A program made the translations under genes and the position numbers. Below the pieces are notes generated by a model. That model had not been told where the DNA came from and did no database searches. It saw only the letters and a program-made list of their open reading frames with translations. A stretch of DNA of 64,000 bases from Proteobacteria bacterium ST_bin11. GTDB lineage: Bacteria; Pseudomonadota; Gammaproteobacteria; Methylococcales; Methylomonadaceae. The stretch lies in contig MSXO01000020.1 in assembly GCA_002083615.1 (NCBI GenBank), positions 73,588-137,587 on the forward strand. The letters are read 5' to 3'. Shown here in pieces: positions 34,860 through 44,067 of this stretch. Positions within the stretch are counted from its first letter, which is position 1. Each line of letters begins with the position of its first letter.

Positions 34860-37286
34860 ATGGACGTCAACAACACCCCGTATTTTTTACTGAGAGGCCA
34901 GGCCGATTTCGAGCAAGGCTCCAGCCATTTGAGCTGGAATGCCGGTTTGCAGGCGCTGACGCTGGCACAAAACCAGGTTTTGCGTTTGCCGGCCTCCGAT
35001 CCGGCGGCGGCTTTGCTGGCGTGGCAGAACAGTGCGCCGCTGGCCTTGGACAGTTTTAATCAGATTGGGCGTTTGAGCGACGACGGTACTCGCGTCGAAT
35101 TTAATAGCGGTCGCGGCTATCTGAGCTTGCAGGACAATGAATTGCAGGATGTCACGGCGCCGCAGGGCCGGTTTGCCGATATGGCTTTCGCGGCGGTCGC
35201 GAGCAGCGGCAAGCCGGGCTTCGGGCAACCAGCCGGCGACGGCAGACTGGCCTTGCCGTTCAGCGACGGCAACAATCAGCATGGCTTGCTGCTGTTTCAC
35301 CTGGCCCGGCGCTGGCAAACCTTCTGTGCATGGGGCAATGCGGAAGGCGAGGATGCCGCGTCGCAAATGCCGCTAAGGGCGTGTGTCGACGCGGAACAAC
35401 GAATCTGGCTAATCTCTGCGACTAGCTTAATGTTATGCACTGGCGAATCACTGCCCTTACCGTACACGCCGCAACCGGTGCGCTTCGAACCCGAGCAAGC
35501 CAATCCGCATCCCTTAAACCGAATCTGGCAGCAAGCTTTGCCCGAGGACGTGCAGGCGCTGGCGCTGTGTTGCGATCTGCAGCAGCTCTATATCTTGTGC
35601 CACGACGGTGCCGGTGAGCAGGCGATACTGACCCGGCCTTTGTCGGCGTTGCCTGATGCGCCATTCAAAGCCTACGCCTGTTCTTCAGACTTGCCGTTCG
35701 CAATTGATCTGGCTCTGGCTGCCGATTCGGCGTTGCCGAACAGCGGTCGGCTGGCGGCTTTGGTGCCGCGCGCGGCGGATGATCTGAATTTCGTTCAGCG
35801 TGATTGCCCGGTATTGACGCTGCATTGGGATAGCGAAACCAACACCGGCCAGGCCCGTTTGCTGCACGAGCGTTATCCAATGTTGTCGCAAGCCGTGCCG
35901 CGTTTTGTCAGCAGCGCCGACGGCCAGTTGCGTTATCAAGCCGAGGCAGATCCGGATTTTCCTCAGATTGTGCCGCGCCCCAGAGAACTGCATGCCTTGC
36001 GCCGACCGCAGTTTTTTCTGGAAGGCACGGCTTTACTGCATGAGCTGGATTCCGGCCAAGTCGATACCCAATGGCACAGGCTGTATCTGGATGCCTGCAT
36101 ACCGCCCGGCTGCGACATTCAGATTGCGGTGCGGGTATTTGCCAGCCGGCAGGCTGTCCGGCCCAAGCCTATCGACCAGCCCGCGCCGTTGTGGAACCCG
36201 TTGCCGTCCGAATTGCCGTTCGCTCCAAGCTTGGCCGGCCAGCAAGTCGGTACTAGCGGTCTGTTCGAAATTTTGTTGCAACAGCCGACGGGGCCGGTAC
36301 GGCAGTTGCGCGGGCGCTATCTGCAAATTCAAGTGACCTTGCGCGGCGACGGCCGGCAAAGCCCGGCCTTGCACGCCATCAGGGTGTATTACCCGCGGTT
36401 TTCCTATCAGGAAGCTTATTTCCCGGAATTTTACCGGCAGGAGCTCAGTTACGACCCGGCGCAAGCCGTCGGTCCGGCCAATGGTGCCGATGTGCGAGAG
36501 CGTTTGCTGGCAGTCTTCGAAGGCGTTTTGACCCCCTTGGAAGGCCGGATTGCCGCCAGCGAGCAATTGCTTGCTCCGGAGGCGACCTCTGTCGCTAACC
36601 TGCCTTGGTTGGCCGAGGCCGTCGGTGGCCGCCTGCCAAGCCATTGGCCGGAAGCCCGGCAGCGGCGCTGGCTGCGGGACTTGACCTTGATTCAACAATA
36701 CAAAGGCACGTTGGCGGGGTTAAATTTAGCTATGGACATCGTCAGCGACGGCGGTGTGCAGCGAGGCGAAATCGTGGTGTTAGAGAATTTCCGCTTGCGG
36801 CGGACCATGGCGACGATACTGGGCATAGACATGGATGACGGCGATCATCCTTTAACTTTAGGCACCGGCATGAGCGGCAACAGCATCGTCGGCGACAGCT
36901 TGATTCTGTCGGAAAGCGATGCCCGGCAGTTTTTGGCATTGTTCGCCCCGGAGCTGGCAACCGCCGACGAAGCGGCGCAGGTCAAAGCGTTTTTTGAAGA
37001 ATACGCGCACCAAGTCAGCATCTTGCTACACGGGCGGGCGGTGAGTTTGCGGACTGCTGTGGAAGACATTTTGACGGAACAGCTACCGGCGCATTTGCAA
37101 TACCGGATCATCGAAACCGAACACCCCTTCGTGCTGGGTATTGCGCCGCTGCTGGGCATGGATACCTTCATAGAAACCGCGCCGCCGTTTCGCCGCGTGA
37201 CGCTGGACGACACCTATCTGGGCCGCGAGGGGGTCTTGAAAAACCCGGCGGCGTTTTCACCGGAGGATATCAATGCGCAGGCATAG
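34860..37286 (+). CDS. Tail-type baseplate protein, gpI-like C-terminus (Afp12-like)
   Basis: An 808-residue protein. The N-terminal half is rich in short strands, with repeated blocks such as RIWLISATSLMLCTGESLPL and QLYILCHDGAG, suggesting a propeller-like domain. The C-terminal part, from RVYYPRFSYQEAYFPEFYRQ through FEGVLTPLEGRIA, WLAEAVGG and LTLIQQYKGTLAGLNLA, is the phage P2 gpI-like 'tail protein' region. It follows the J-like gene, as Afp12 follows Afp11. A GGAGG near its end may serve the small frame at 37273. Confidence 0.88.
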   Translation: MDVNNTPYFLLRGQADFEQGSSHLSWNAGLQALTLAQNQVLRLPASDPAAALLAWQNSAPLALDSFNQIGRLSDDGTRVEFNSGRGYLSLQDNELQDVTAPQGRFADMAFAAVASSGKPGFGQPAGDGRLALPFSDGNNQHGLLLFHLARRWQTFCAWGNAEGEDAASQMPLRACVDAEQRIWLISATSLMLCTGESLPLPYTPQPVRFEPEQANPHPLNRIWQQALPEDVQALALCCDLQQLYILCHDGAGEQAILTRPLSALPDAPFKAYACSSDLPFAIDLALAADSALPNSGRLAALVPRAADDLNFVQRDCPVLTLHWDSETNTGQARLLHERYPMLSQAVPRFVSSADGQLRYQAEADPDFPQIVPRPRELHALRRPQFFLEGTALLHELDSGQVDTQWHRLYLDACIPPGCDIQIAVRVFASRQAVRPKPIDQPAPLWNPLPSELPFAPSLAGQQVGTSGLFEILLQQPTGPVRQLRGRYLQIQVTLRGDGRQSPALHAIRVYYPRFSYQEAYFPEFYRQELSYDPAQAVGPANGADVRERLLAVFEGVLTPLEGRIAASEQLLAPEATSVANLPWLAEAVGGRLPSHWPEARQRRWLRDLTLIQQYKGTLAGLNLAMDIVSDGGVQRGEIVVLENFRLRRTMATILGIDMDDGDHPLTLGTGMSGNSIVGDSLILSESDARQFLALFAPELATADEAAQVKAFFEEYAHQVSILLHGRAVSLRTAVEDILTEQLPAHLQYRIIETEHPFVLGIAPLLGMDTFIETAPPFRRVTLDDTYLGREGVLKNPAAFSPEDINAQA

Positions 37287-37437
37287 CGATTTTATTAGTT
37301 TGGCCATTAACCCGGTCCCTATCAGAGGCCGGAAGAAAAGCTCTCTCCTGGTGGGCGATGGGATTTATGCTGCCGGATACCGAGATTTTGGCATTTCCTA
37401 TTTGGCACCACACACGGAGGCCGTATGGATACCCTAG
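37273..37437 (+). CDS. Possible 54-residue overlapping small protein
   Basis: GGAGG (37262-37266) with a 6-nt spacer precedes ATG 37273. The frame overlaps the stop of the gpI-like gene and ends at 37437, past the start of the next gene at 37425. Product: MRRHSDFISLAINPVPIRGR, then KKSSLLVGDGIYAAGYRD, ending AVWIP. It fills what would otherwise be a 138-nt spacer in a tightly packed operon. No family is known, and the GGAGG also encodes residues of the upstream protein. Confidence 0.35.
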   Translation: MRRHSDFISLAINPVPIRGRKKSSLLVGDGIYAAGYRDFGISYLAPHTEAVWIP

Positions 37438-38327
37438 ACGATTTCACCACGCTGGAACAGGACGCCAGTTTGTCGGAACCCTTGCGCCGAGTGGCTTACG
37501 AGGCCGGGATGATGCTGGGTCTGGAAGCGACCCGCGACGAGCAGGCCTACCATCGCCGCCGCCTGACCCGCCATCAATACTGGCTGCAAGGTTACGGCAC
37601 CTTGGCGGGGATGGCGGTGAGCATGGCGCCGGCCACGCATCCCAACAATACCGACAATCTGACGGTGCGCCTGCTGGTGAGTCCTGGCATCGGCATTGAC
37701 GGCCTGGGCCGAGAGGTGCTGATCCACGAGCCTTATTGCATCAACCTCGGCGACTGGCTGGCGGCGCAATCCGAAAGTCATCTGCGCGAAGGTTACAGCG
37801 ACGCTGATAATCTACTCTGGCTGAAAATCTGTGTGCGGCAAAAAGATTGTCCGGTGGCGATGCAGCCGGTGCTGGCGCGCAAGCTGAATCTCAGTACCGA
37901 CGCGGTGCAACCCAGCCGCACCGCCGACAGCGTGCGCCTGGAATTGATTCCGGAATTGCCGCCGCCAGCGGCAGACGATGATTATCAACCTTGGGCTTGC
38001 CATCAGGGGCTGCCGGCGGCGATGCCGGCACTGTCGGCCGCAGAACAAGCCTTGTTGCAGCAAGTGCAAAACGATAACTCTCAGGCCGGTGCGCAACTGG
38101 CGCTGCATGCCCGTTTGCTGCACGCGCTGGATGGCAACGGTGTTAATCCCCAACAACTGCAAGACGAGTTGGAGGAGGGCGCCCGTTTGCTGCTGGCCAG
38201 GATTAGCATCAGCGTCGCCGACATCAACGCCATTCTGGTTAACCCGCAATTAATCTCGATCAACAACTTGGTGCGGCCGTTCCTGGCCACCGCCAGCCAA
38301 TTGGCCTGGCTGGCTCGCCAGCCCTGA
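37425..38327 (+). CDS. eCIS protein with shared N-terminal module (1 of 3)
   Basis: A 300-residue protein. Residues 25-110 hold the module also present in the next two genes: GMMLGLEATRDEQAYHRRRL, RHQYWLQGYGTLAGMAVSM, a strand region and LLVSPGIGIDGLGREVLI. The pattern is 'x-G-x-L-L-x-x-x-D-x-x-x-[ED]-Q-x-Y-x-x-R' followed by 'G-x-[LV]-x-G-[LM]-x-[LV]' and 'PG-x-[AG]-x-x-x-x-GR'. Proteins with it occur in many eCIS and tail loci, but their exact place in the particle is not known to me. The rest is helical. A structural or fibre-attachment role is inference. Confidence 0.6.
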   Translation: MDTLDDFTTLEQDASLSEPLRRVAYEAGMMLGLEATRDEQAYHRRRLTRHQYWLQGYGTLAGMAVSMAPATHPNNTDNLTVRLLVSPGIGIDGLGREVLIHEPYCINLGDWLAAQSESHLREGYSDADNLLWLKICVRQKDCPVAMQPVLARKLNLSTDAVQPSRTADSVRLELIPELPPPAADDDYQPWACHQGLPAAMPALSAAEQALLQQVQNDNSQAGAQLALHARLLHALDGNGVNPQQLQDELEEGARLLLARISISVADINAILVNPQLISINNLVRPFLATASQLAWLARQP

Positions 38328-38340
38328 TCATGGAGGGACT

Positions 38341-40032
38341 ATGAGCGAAATTTTATTTCAACCTCTCGGCAATCCGATTGCCGCCGGGCTGGCGCTGGAT
38401 CAGGTCGCCGACATCGATCCGCGCTTGACTCGCAGCCATTATTTCGACGGCCGCTTGCTGACTGCCGAAGACCTGACCCGCGATCAAATCTATCTGGATC
38501 AGCGCTTGCGCGAGTTGGGCCGGGTGCTGGGCAGCGGCATCGTCGCCGGTTTGGCCTTGAGCTTCGACCGCTTCACCGGTTTGCTGACTTTGGAACCGGG
38601 TTTGGCAATGACGCCGGCAGGCCGGGTACTGGAGCTGGGTAGCCGGCTGATCGTTAATCTGCGAGACCGGGCCTTGATCAGCGGCTTGAATGAGGGCAAT
38701 TTTTCCAATCTGAACCGGGGTTTGTACGCGGTCGTGCTGCGCTATGTCGATGTCGGTACCGATATCGCCGAGGTGTTTCCGAAAGATTTAAGCGCCAAGC
38801 GCGGTTTTCAATTCGCGATGATCACCGAATCGGTGCAAATGGGCCTGGTGCCCTTGCCGATTCCGCTGCCGCAGCAAAGTCCTTTGCAGATCCGCGCCCG
38901 TTTGATGCGGGAGTTGCTTGGCGACGATCAACTGCATGGTCTATTACCGGAAGACGCCGTGGCCTTGGGTTTGGTAGCCATTCAAGAAGGTGCGCCGCAA
39001 TGGTTGGACGCACAATTGTTGCGTCATCCCTTGCGCGCCGAAGCCGGCATCGATTCCTTGCAAAGCGATTTGTCGCGGCAATATGAAGCATTGCTGGCCG
39101 ACATTCTGGTTAATCGCCGTAGCGGCGGCCTGACTGGCGACTTTCATGCCAGCGATTATTTTTCCTTGCTGCCGCCGGTCGGCAGTTTGCCCAAGGAAGC
39201 GGTCGATCCGGTCAACGGTCGGCAGGGCTATTTCCCGGAAAACTACCAAGTGGCGATTGCGCCGTTACGGCAATCCGATGTGGAACAGATCCGCGCCGAA
39301 TCCCTCGCTTTGCCGGCCATCGATTTAAGCAACGGCGAGCCGGTGGACATTGTGGTGCTAGTGCCGCTGTCCAATCTGGATTACGGTCATTACGCCGCGC
39401 AACTGGAACGTAATTTCGATCCGAATAAACGTCTGCTGCCGCAACTGGATCTACTACGCCTGAAACTGTATCCGGTCAGGCCGGTGCATGCGCTGGACAC
39501 CGACCAGGCCGCTTGGCAAGCGATCTGGGATCGCTTTGGCAGCAACGCGCCTTTTTACGTGCGCCGGCCCAGTCGCGCGGCGGAAACCTCGATCAGCGGT
39601 ATCGTGTTGGCGTTGGGTACTTCCTTACCGGCACCGCCCGAAGTGGTGGGCGGCCCAGCCGACGGCTGCGGCTTGATCGACGACGAGGACAGTGTCTTCT
39701 TGAAACGGGTGAACTATTCGATGTTGGCCGAACTACGTGCGCCCGCCGACGATGCCGGCCGCGCAGCGCTGGCGGTATTGGTGGAGTCTTTCAGTGAATC
39801 AGCATTAGTCGCCGCCAGCCAACGCATCCTGCTATTGGTGGAGCGCCAATACGACCGGGTAATCTGGCAAACCCTGCAACAACTGGCTGCCGCTAACAAT
39901 CTGGATGCATTTTTGGCTGCATTGCGAGCTAAGCCAGCCAACCAGACAACTCGCGAATTGGTTGTTGCAGGTGGTGCGGCGTTGGGTTTGGAGAATGGTT
40001 TAATCGGGCAATGGACGGCGTTGGTGCCGTGA
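38341..40032 (+). CDS. eCIS protein with shared N-terminal module (2 of 3)
   Basis: A 563-residue protein with the clearest copy of the module: TRSHYFDGRLLTAEDLTRDQ, YLDQRLRELGRVLGSGIVAG, LALSFDRFTGLLTLEPGLAM and TPAGRVLELGSRLIV. The remaining 430 residues alternate beta and helical stretches without a known domain. ATG follows GGAGGG. It may form, with its neighbours, a peripheral baseplate or receptor-facing structure. No collagen-like or fibre repeat is seen. Confidence 0.6.
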   Translation: MSEILFQPLGNPIAAGLALDQVADIDPRLTRSHYFDGRLLTAEDLTRDQIYLDQRLRELGRVLGSGIVAGLALSFDRFTGLLTLEPGLAMTPAGRVLELGSRLIVNLRDRALISGLNEGNFSNLNRGLYAVVLRYVDVGTDIAEVFPKDLSAKRGFQFAMITESVQMGLVPLPIPLPQQSPLQIRARLMRELLGDDQLHGLLPEDAVALGLVAIQEGAPQWLDAQLLRHPLRAEAGIDSLQSDLSRQYEALLADILVNRRSGGLTGDFHASDYFSLLPPVGSLPKEAVDPVNGRQGYFPENYQVAIAPLRQSDVEQIRAESLALPAIDLSNGEPVDIVVLVPLSNLDYGHYAAQLERNFDPNKRLLPQLDLLRLKLYPVRPVHALDTDQAAWQAIWDRFGSNAPFYVRRPSRAAETSISGIVLALGTSLPAPPEVVGGPADGCGLIDDEDSVFLKRVNYSMLAELRAPADDAGRAALAVLVESFSESALVAASQRILLLVERQYDRVIWQTLQQLAAANNLDAFLAALRAKPANQTTRELVVAGGAALGLENGLIGQWTALVP

Positions 40033-40383
40033 TGGGGATTTTGGCAGGATTAGGTAATGTGAATGCTTTGAAGAGGAATTTGGAAATTGGAGGTTTAAAC
40101 CCCCTCACCCTAGCCCTCTCCCGGAGGGAGAGGCGATTGTTTCGACTTTTGATGAGTACTCAAAAGCTTCGGCGCGCAGGGAGCAAGCGGCTCCGGGTGT
40201 CTTTTCTTTTTGATACTTTTCTTTGGACGAGCAAAGAAAAGTATCTCGCCTGTCGGTGCGAGAACCGACATTAAATACATCCGTCGCGCTAGCGACACAA
40301 TAAAAGCTGTTCCACGTTGGGGAAGGTTTATGCGAACAAAATTTCCCCAAAAGATATGGAAAGAAGAGTAAGGAGTAGCCATC
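40033..40383. repeat. Hairpin-rich repeat spacer inside the eCIS cluster (copy 2)
   Basis: A 351-nt spacer with the same element as 28528-28905. It has CCCTCTCCC-GGA-GGGAGAGGC (40114-40134), a perfect 14-bp inverted repeat GATACTTTTCTTTG/CAAAGAAAAGTATC (40212-40225 and 40232-40245), then the shared block 40243-40296 with TGTCGGT/ACCGACA and GTCGC/GCGAC. No gene is supported in it. Confidence 0.85.
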
Positions 40384-43300
40384 ATGTCCATGATCCTGCT
40401 GCATAAGCCCATCGCCAGCTCCCGCAGCTTGCAGTGGGTGCACATGTTCCCCGGTCGGCATTTGGGCGAGGAAGAATTCGACCGCGAACAGGCGTATGCC
40501 GATGCGCGACTGGCCACTGTCTTGCAGAGCAGAACCGCCGGCATCGTCCATGGCCTGGATTTACAATTGGGGCCGAACGGTGTATCCGAACCCGGTTTTA
40601 GTGTCAGTGCCGGCTTGGCATTGGCAGCCAATGGCCAGGCGCTGGGGCTGTACTATCCGCTGCGTGCCGAATGGCAGGATTTGATCGACGCCTACCTGAG
40701 CCGCAACCAGGTAGCCAGTGCGGTCGGCGTTTATTATTTAATGCTAACGCGCGGCGACCGGCAAATCGACGGGCCCAGCGTCGATCCGTGTCAGCGCACC
40801 GAGTTGGACCCTACTCGCGACACTCAACGCGTATTGGCCGGCAGTCTGGCCTTGCAACGTATCAATATCAGCGACGCCGCCGTCAATACCTGGCCGCGCG
40901 AACGCATCGAAAACTGGGTGGCCGCCGACCGGGTCAATGCCGGTTTCATGGCCAAGTTAGGCCATGCCGTGCCGCTGGCCTTGCTGGCGGTGGTAATCAA
41001 CGAGGAAGCCAGCTACCGAATCGCCTGGTTGTCGCAAGAGGCGGGGCGCTACGAAGCCATGCCGAACAGCGGTTATCGGGTGTTGCTGAATCAGACCGGC
41101 GCGGCGATGCGGCGAGTCATGCAGGCGGCTGGTTTGCCTGCTAATGTCGGAATTTCCTTGCCACAGTTCCTACTAGACAATTTGCATCTGGATTTTCTGC
41201 CGGCTGCCGGTCAATTGCCCTTGGATTGGCTGCAAGATCCTGCCGCGCTGGCCCCGAATCTGCTTTGGCTGCCCACGCATCTGGGCATAGACATGGTGCC
41301 GGTGCCGGAAGAATCCGTGATCGAGTTGCTAAACGGGCACATCGCCCGGCGGGTGATCGATTTACGCCAGCCGGCCGGCGACAAGATTAGACTTCTGCTG
41401 GCGGTGAACGAGCCGGATTACCGGCCCAATCTATTGGACATTCCGCAAACCGACAGCGTATTGGAAAGCGATATCTTCCGGTTTTATATGCGGGCCTACG
41501 AGGCCTGGCGCAAATGGCGGCAGCAATTCGATGCGTTGTATTTCGTCGAACCGTCCAATATCCCGCCATTGGCTGGCAGCATCGGAGTGATCGAACATGC
41601 GGTGCTCGATCCGGCGCAATTCAAAAATTTGGATTTGCCCAAACCGGAGATTCCGCCCGCCTTACCCTTGGCGATTTTCGAGAAAGTAATCGCCCGCGCC
41701 AACAGGGAACAACAAGATCCGCAAAATCCCGGCACGCCTTATCCCTATCAGAAGGGCGTGCCGGCGCTACCCAATTTTTACCGCAATTGGTTGGGCGCAG
41801 AAGGCAACCCGCCACCGATAGCGGTACCGAGCGACGACGGCTTGGTGGTGCAGTATGCGGTGGCCTTGGTCGAGTTGGAAGCCATCGAAAACCAGATTCG
41901 CGCCATCCGCAGTCGGGTTGAGAAAACCCGCGACTTTTTGTTATTACAACGCCAGCAACTGGACTCGCAAACTGTGGCTTTGGCCGCCTTGGCCGGCGGC
42001 GTGGCCGGCGACGGCACCGGGTTACAGGTGGCGCGTTGGCTGCCGTACGCTAATCTGAACGCTACCGAAATTCCCAACAATGTTGAAAAAGCGGTAAACA
42101 CCGAAAGCGTAGTCAACACGGCGCCCAAAGCCGTTTTTGCCACCGCCTCTGCAGGCCTGTTCAACAACGCCGTTAGTAAGATGGCGGCGCCGAAAATCAG
42201 TGCGAGCAGTGCCTTGACGAACAATCTGCTGAGCAACGCCCTGGCGTCCACGTCATCGGTGTCCAAGTCGGCATTTTTATTGACCAGTAAGCCGCAAACT
42301 TATTCGGCGTTTGAATTGGGCATCAACAAAAATCGTCTGGATATGTTGTCGCGCATCACCAAGGAAGCGGTCAGCAAGCCGGCGTTCGAGGCGAAGGAAT
42401 ATCGGTTCGGGGTGATCGATCATATCAGCCCGGAAATCAACGAATATGCCAAGGCCTATTACGGGATGAAGGAGTTGCTGGCGACGTTGTCCGATTTGTT
42501 CGACCCCACCGACGCAGCCACCTTGCGCAGGCAGATGGAAACAATTGGTGTGGTGGAAGATGATCGAGATGGTGCGAATGCCACTAATCCGTTCGAGCGC
42601 AGCGGTAAGCTGGAATCCCCGAGCGTGCTGGATAATCTGGCGGATAAAAATGCACCTAATAATCCGCAACGCTCAAGTCTGTTAAAAACCCAATATCGTT
42701 ACCATGCCTTGTTCAAGGCCGGACGAATTCTGACGCAATGGATCGCGGTTTTCGAGGCGCGTTACAACAATATCGAACGCAAATTACAGGGAAAATTACG
42801 CGAACAAGCCAACAAGGTGGCGCAGATCGACAAATTGGCCGGATTGATTCAGGTAGCGCGGGAAACCCTGGAAGGCCTGGATAGATTTCGCGTCGAGCAA
42901 CTCGGCGACTATGGCGTCGCGCAGCGTTTGCTGGATGAAGACTGGCGGCAGGTTTGGGCGTTGAATAACGAACGTACGCGGATTCTGACCAAGGCTTTGC
43001 GCGGCTTATACTATGTCAGAGTGCGCGGTACGCCGGTCAGCGCGTCCTTGGCCGACCCGTTGGCCTTGCGCTACGGCAGCAGTAAAGACATTGTCCCCGG
43101 CTGCGATTGGGAAGACGAAGTGGATTTGCCAGCAGCACTGGACCCGTTTTTCGCGGCGATCTGTGAAATTCCGATGGACGACTGGGCCGGCTTAAAACCC
43201 TTGCGGCCCAGGCTGCCGCCGTTTCACCAATTCGATTATCTGGGGCAATTGCGCCAGGCCCGCTTCAAGGCCAGACCCGCCAGCTTACTGACGCCGGCCA

Positions 43301-44058
43301 ATAGCGATACCTTGCAGGCCCGCCTGCAAACCGTGCACCTGCAAACCCAGATCGTCATGCAGCAGTGGGCCAGTTTCAGTTTGCCGGCCTTTACCGCTAG
43401 CAGCTTGCAAACCCAGGCCGCAGCCGCCAAGGTCTTGGCTTTGGAAGATCTGGCCGGCACGGCCGGACCGTTACGCAAACCAGCCCACGAACTTCGCGAG
43501 CAGCTGGAGCATTGCCAGTCTTGTCTGCTGGAAAAACTCAATCTATTGCCGCCGTCGCTACGTTTGCAATGGGGGCAATTGGCGGAAGACGATCAAATTC
43601 GGGTCGAAGACGTGTCCTGGTGGCCAGGCATGGATAGAGCGGAAGCCGATGACTTCAATGCCGCCCGCACCGTGTCGGAATTGATCGCCTGGTGGTTTCG
43701 GCAGTTGGACCGCGATGCCTCCGCTGCTAGTCGCAGCGCCATGCGCAATATGATTCGGGCAGTGCTGATTCATGCTTCGCTGGGCGACCCGCAGGAAATC
43801 ATCCGCGGTAATGTGCATGTGCCGCCGCGCCTGGCGGCTGTCGGCGAGCGCTTGCAGGTCAAATTGAACCGGCCGCCGTTGCCGGGGACCCGGTTGCAAT
43901 TGCTGGATACCGAACAGCGGGTGGTGGCGGTGCTGGCGGTGGAAGATCACAGTCCGCAAAGTACCCAGGTAACCATTGTCGACATGCTGCAAAGCGGCGT
44001 AAAGATCAACACCCGTTTCAGCGTAGTGGCGAACAAGCTGACGCAGCAGCGCTTGTAA
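40384..44058 (+). CDS. Large eCIS protein with shared N-terminal module (3 of 3)
   Basis: A 1224-residue protein, the second longest of the cluster. The N-terminus has a divergent copy of the module: GRHLGEEEFDREQAYADARL, ATVLQSRTAGIVHGLDLQLG and FSVSAGLALAANGQALGL. In the middle (about residues 485-545) VALVELEAIENQIRAIRSRV and the following EKTRDFLLLQRQQLDSQTV look like a coiled coil. A second helical section lies around residues 760-870. The C-terminal end is beta-rich (GDPQEIIRGNVHVPPRLAAV). The length and coiled coils would suit a scaffold or a tape-measure role, but the module argues for an external baseplate part. The function is not assigned. Confidence 0.55.
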   Translation: MSMILLHKPIASSRSLQWVHMFPGRHLGEEEFDREQAYADARLATVLQSRTAGIVHGLDLQLGPNGVSEPGFSVSAGLALAANGQALGLYYPLRAEWQDLIDAYLSRNQVASAVGVYYLMLTRGDRQIDGPSVDPCQRTELDPTRDTQRVLAGSLALQRINISDAAVNTWPRERIENWVAADRVNAGFMAKLGHAVPLALLAVVINEEASYRIAWLSQEAGRYEAMPNSGYRVLLNQTGAAMRRVMQAAGLPANVGISLPQFLLDNLHLDFLPAAGQLPLDWLQDPAALAPNLLWLPTHLGIDMVPVPEESVIELLNGHIARRVIDLRQPAGDKIRLLLAVNEPDYRPNLLDIPQTDSVLESDIFRFYMRAYEAWRKWRQQFDALYFVEPSNIPPLAGSIGVIEHAVLDPAQFKNLDLPKPEIPPALPLAIFEKVIARANREQQDPQNPGTPYPYQKGVPALPNFYRNWLGAEGNPPPIAVPSDDGLVVQYAVALVELEAIENQIRAIRSRVEKTRDFLLLQRQQLDSQTVALAALAGGVAGDGTGLQVARWLPYANLNATEIPNNVEKAVNTESVVNTAPKAVFATASAGLFNNAVSKMAAPKISASSALTNNLLSNALASTSSVSKSAFLLTSKPQTYSAFELGINKNRLDMLSRITKEAVSKPAFEAKEYRFGVIDHISPEINEYAKAYYGMKELLATLSDLFDPTDAATLRRQMETIGVVEDDRDGANATNPFERSGKLESPSVLDNLADKNAPNNPQRSSLLKTQYRYHALFKAGRILTQWIAVFEARYNNIERKLQGKLREQANKVAQIDKLAGLIQVARETLEGLDRFRVEQLGDYGVAQRLLDEDWRQVWALNNERTRILTKALRGLYYVRVRGTPVSASLADPLALRYGSSKDIVPGCDWEDEVDLPAALDPFFAAICEIPMDDWAGLKPLRPRLPPFHQFDYLGQLRQARFKARPASLLTPANSDTLQARLQTVHLQTQIVMQQWASFSLPAFTASSLQTQAAAAKVLALEDLAGTAGPLRKPAHELREQLEHCQSCLLEKLNLLPPSLRLQWGQLAEDDQIRVEDVSWWPGMDRAEADDFNAARTVSELIAWWFRQLDRDASAASRSAMRNMIRAVLIHASLGDPQEIIRGNVHVPPRLAAVGERLQVKLNRPPLPGTRLQLLDTEQRVVAVLAVEDHSPQSTQVTIVDMLQSGVKINTRFSVVANKLTQQRL

Positions 44059-44067
44059 CCTGATGAT

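Noticed and set aside
40011..40274. 87-codon frame after the second module-sharing gene
   Set aside because: It starts inside the upstream gene and runs through the repeat element. The translated repeat explains it.
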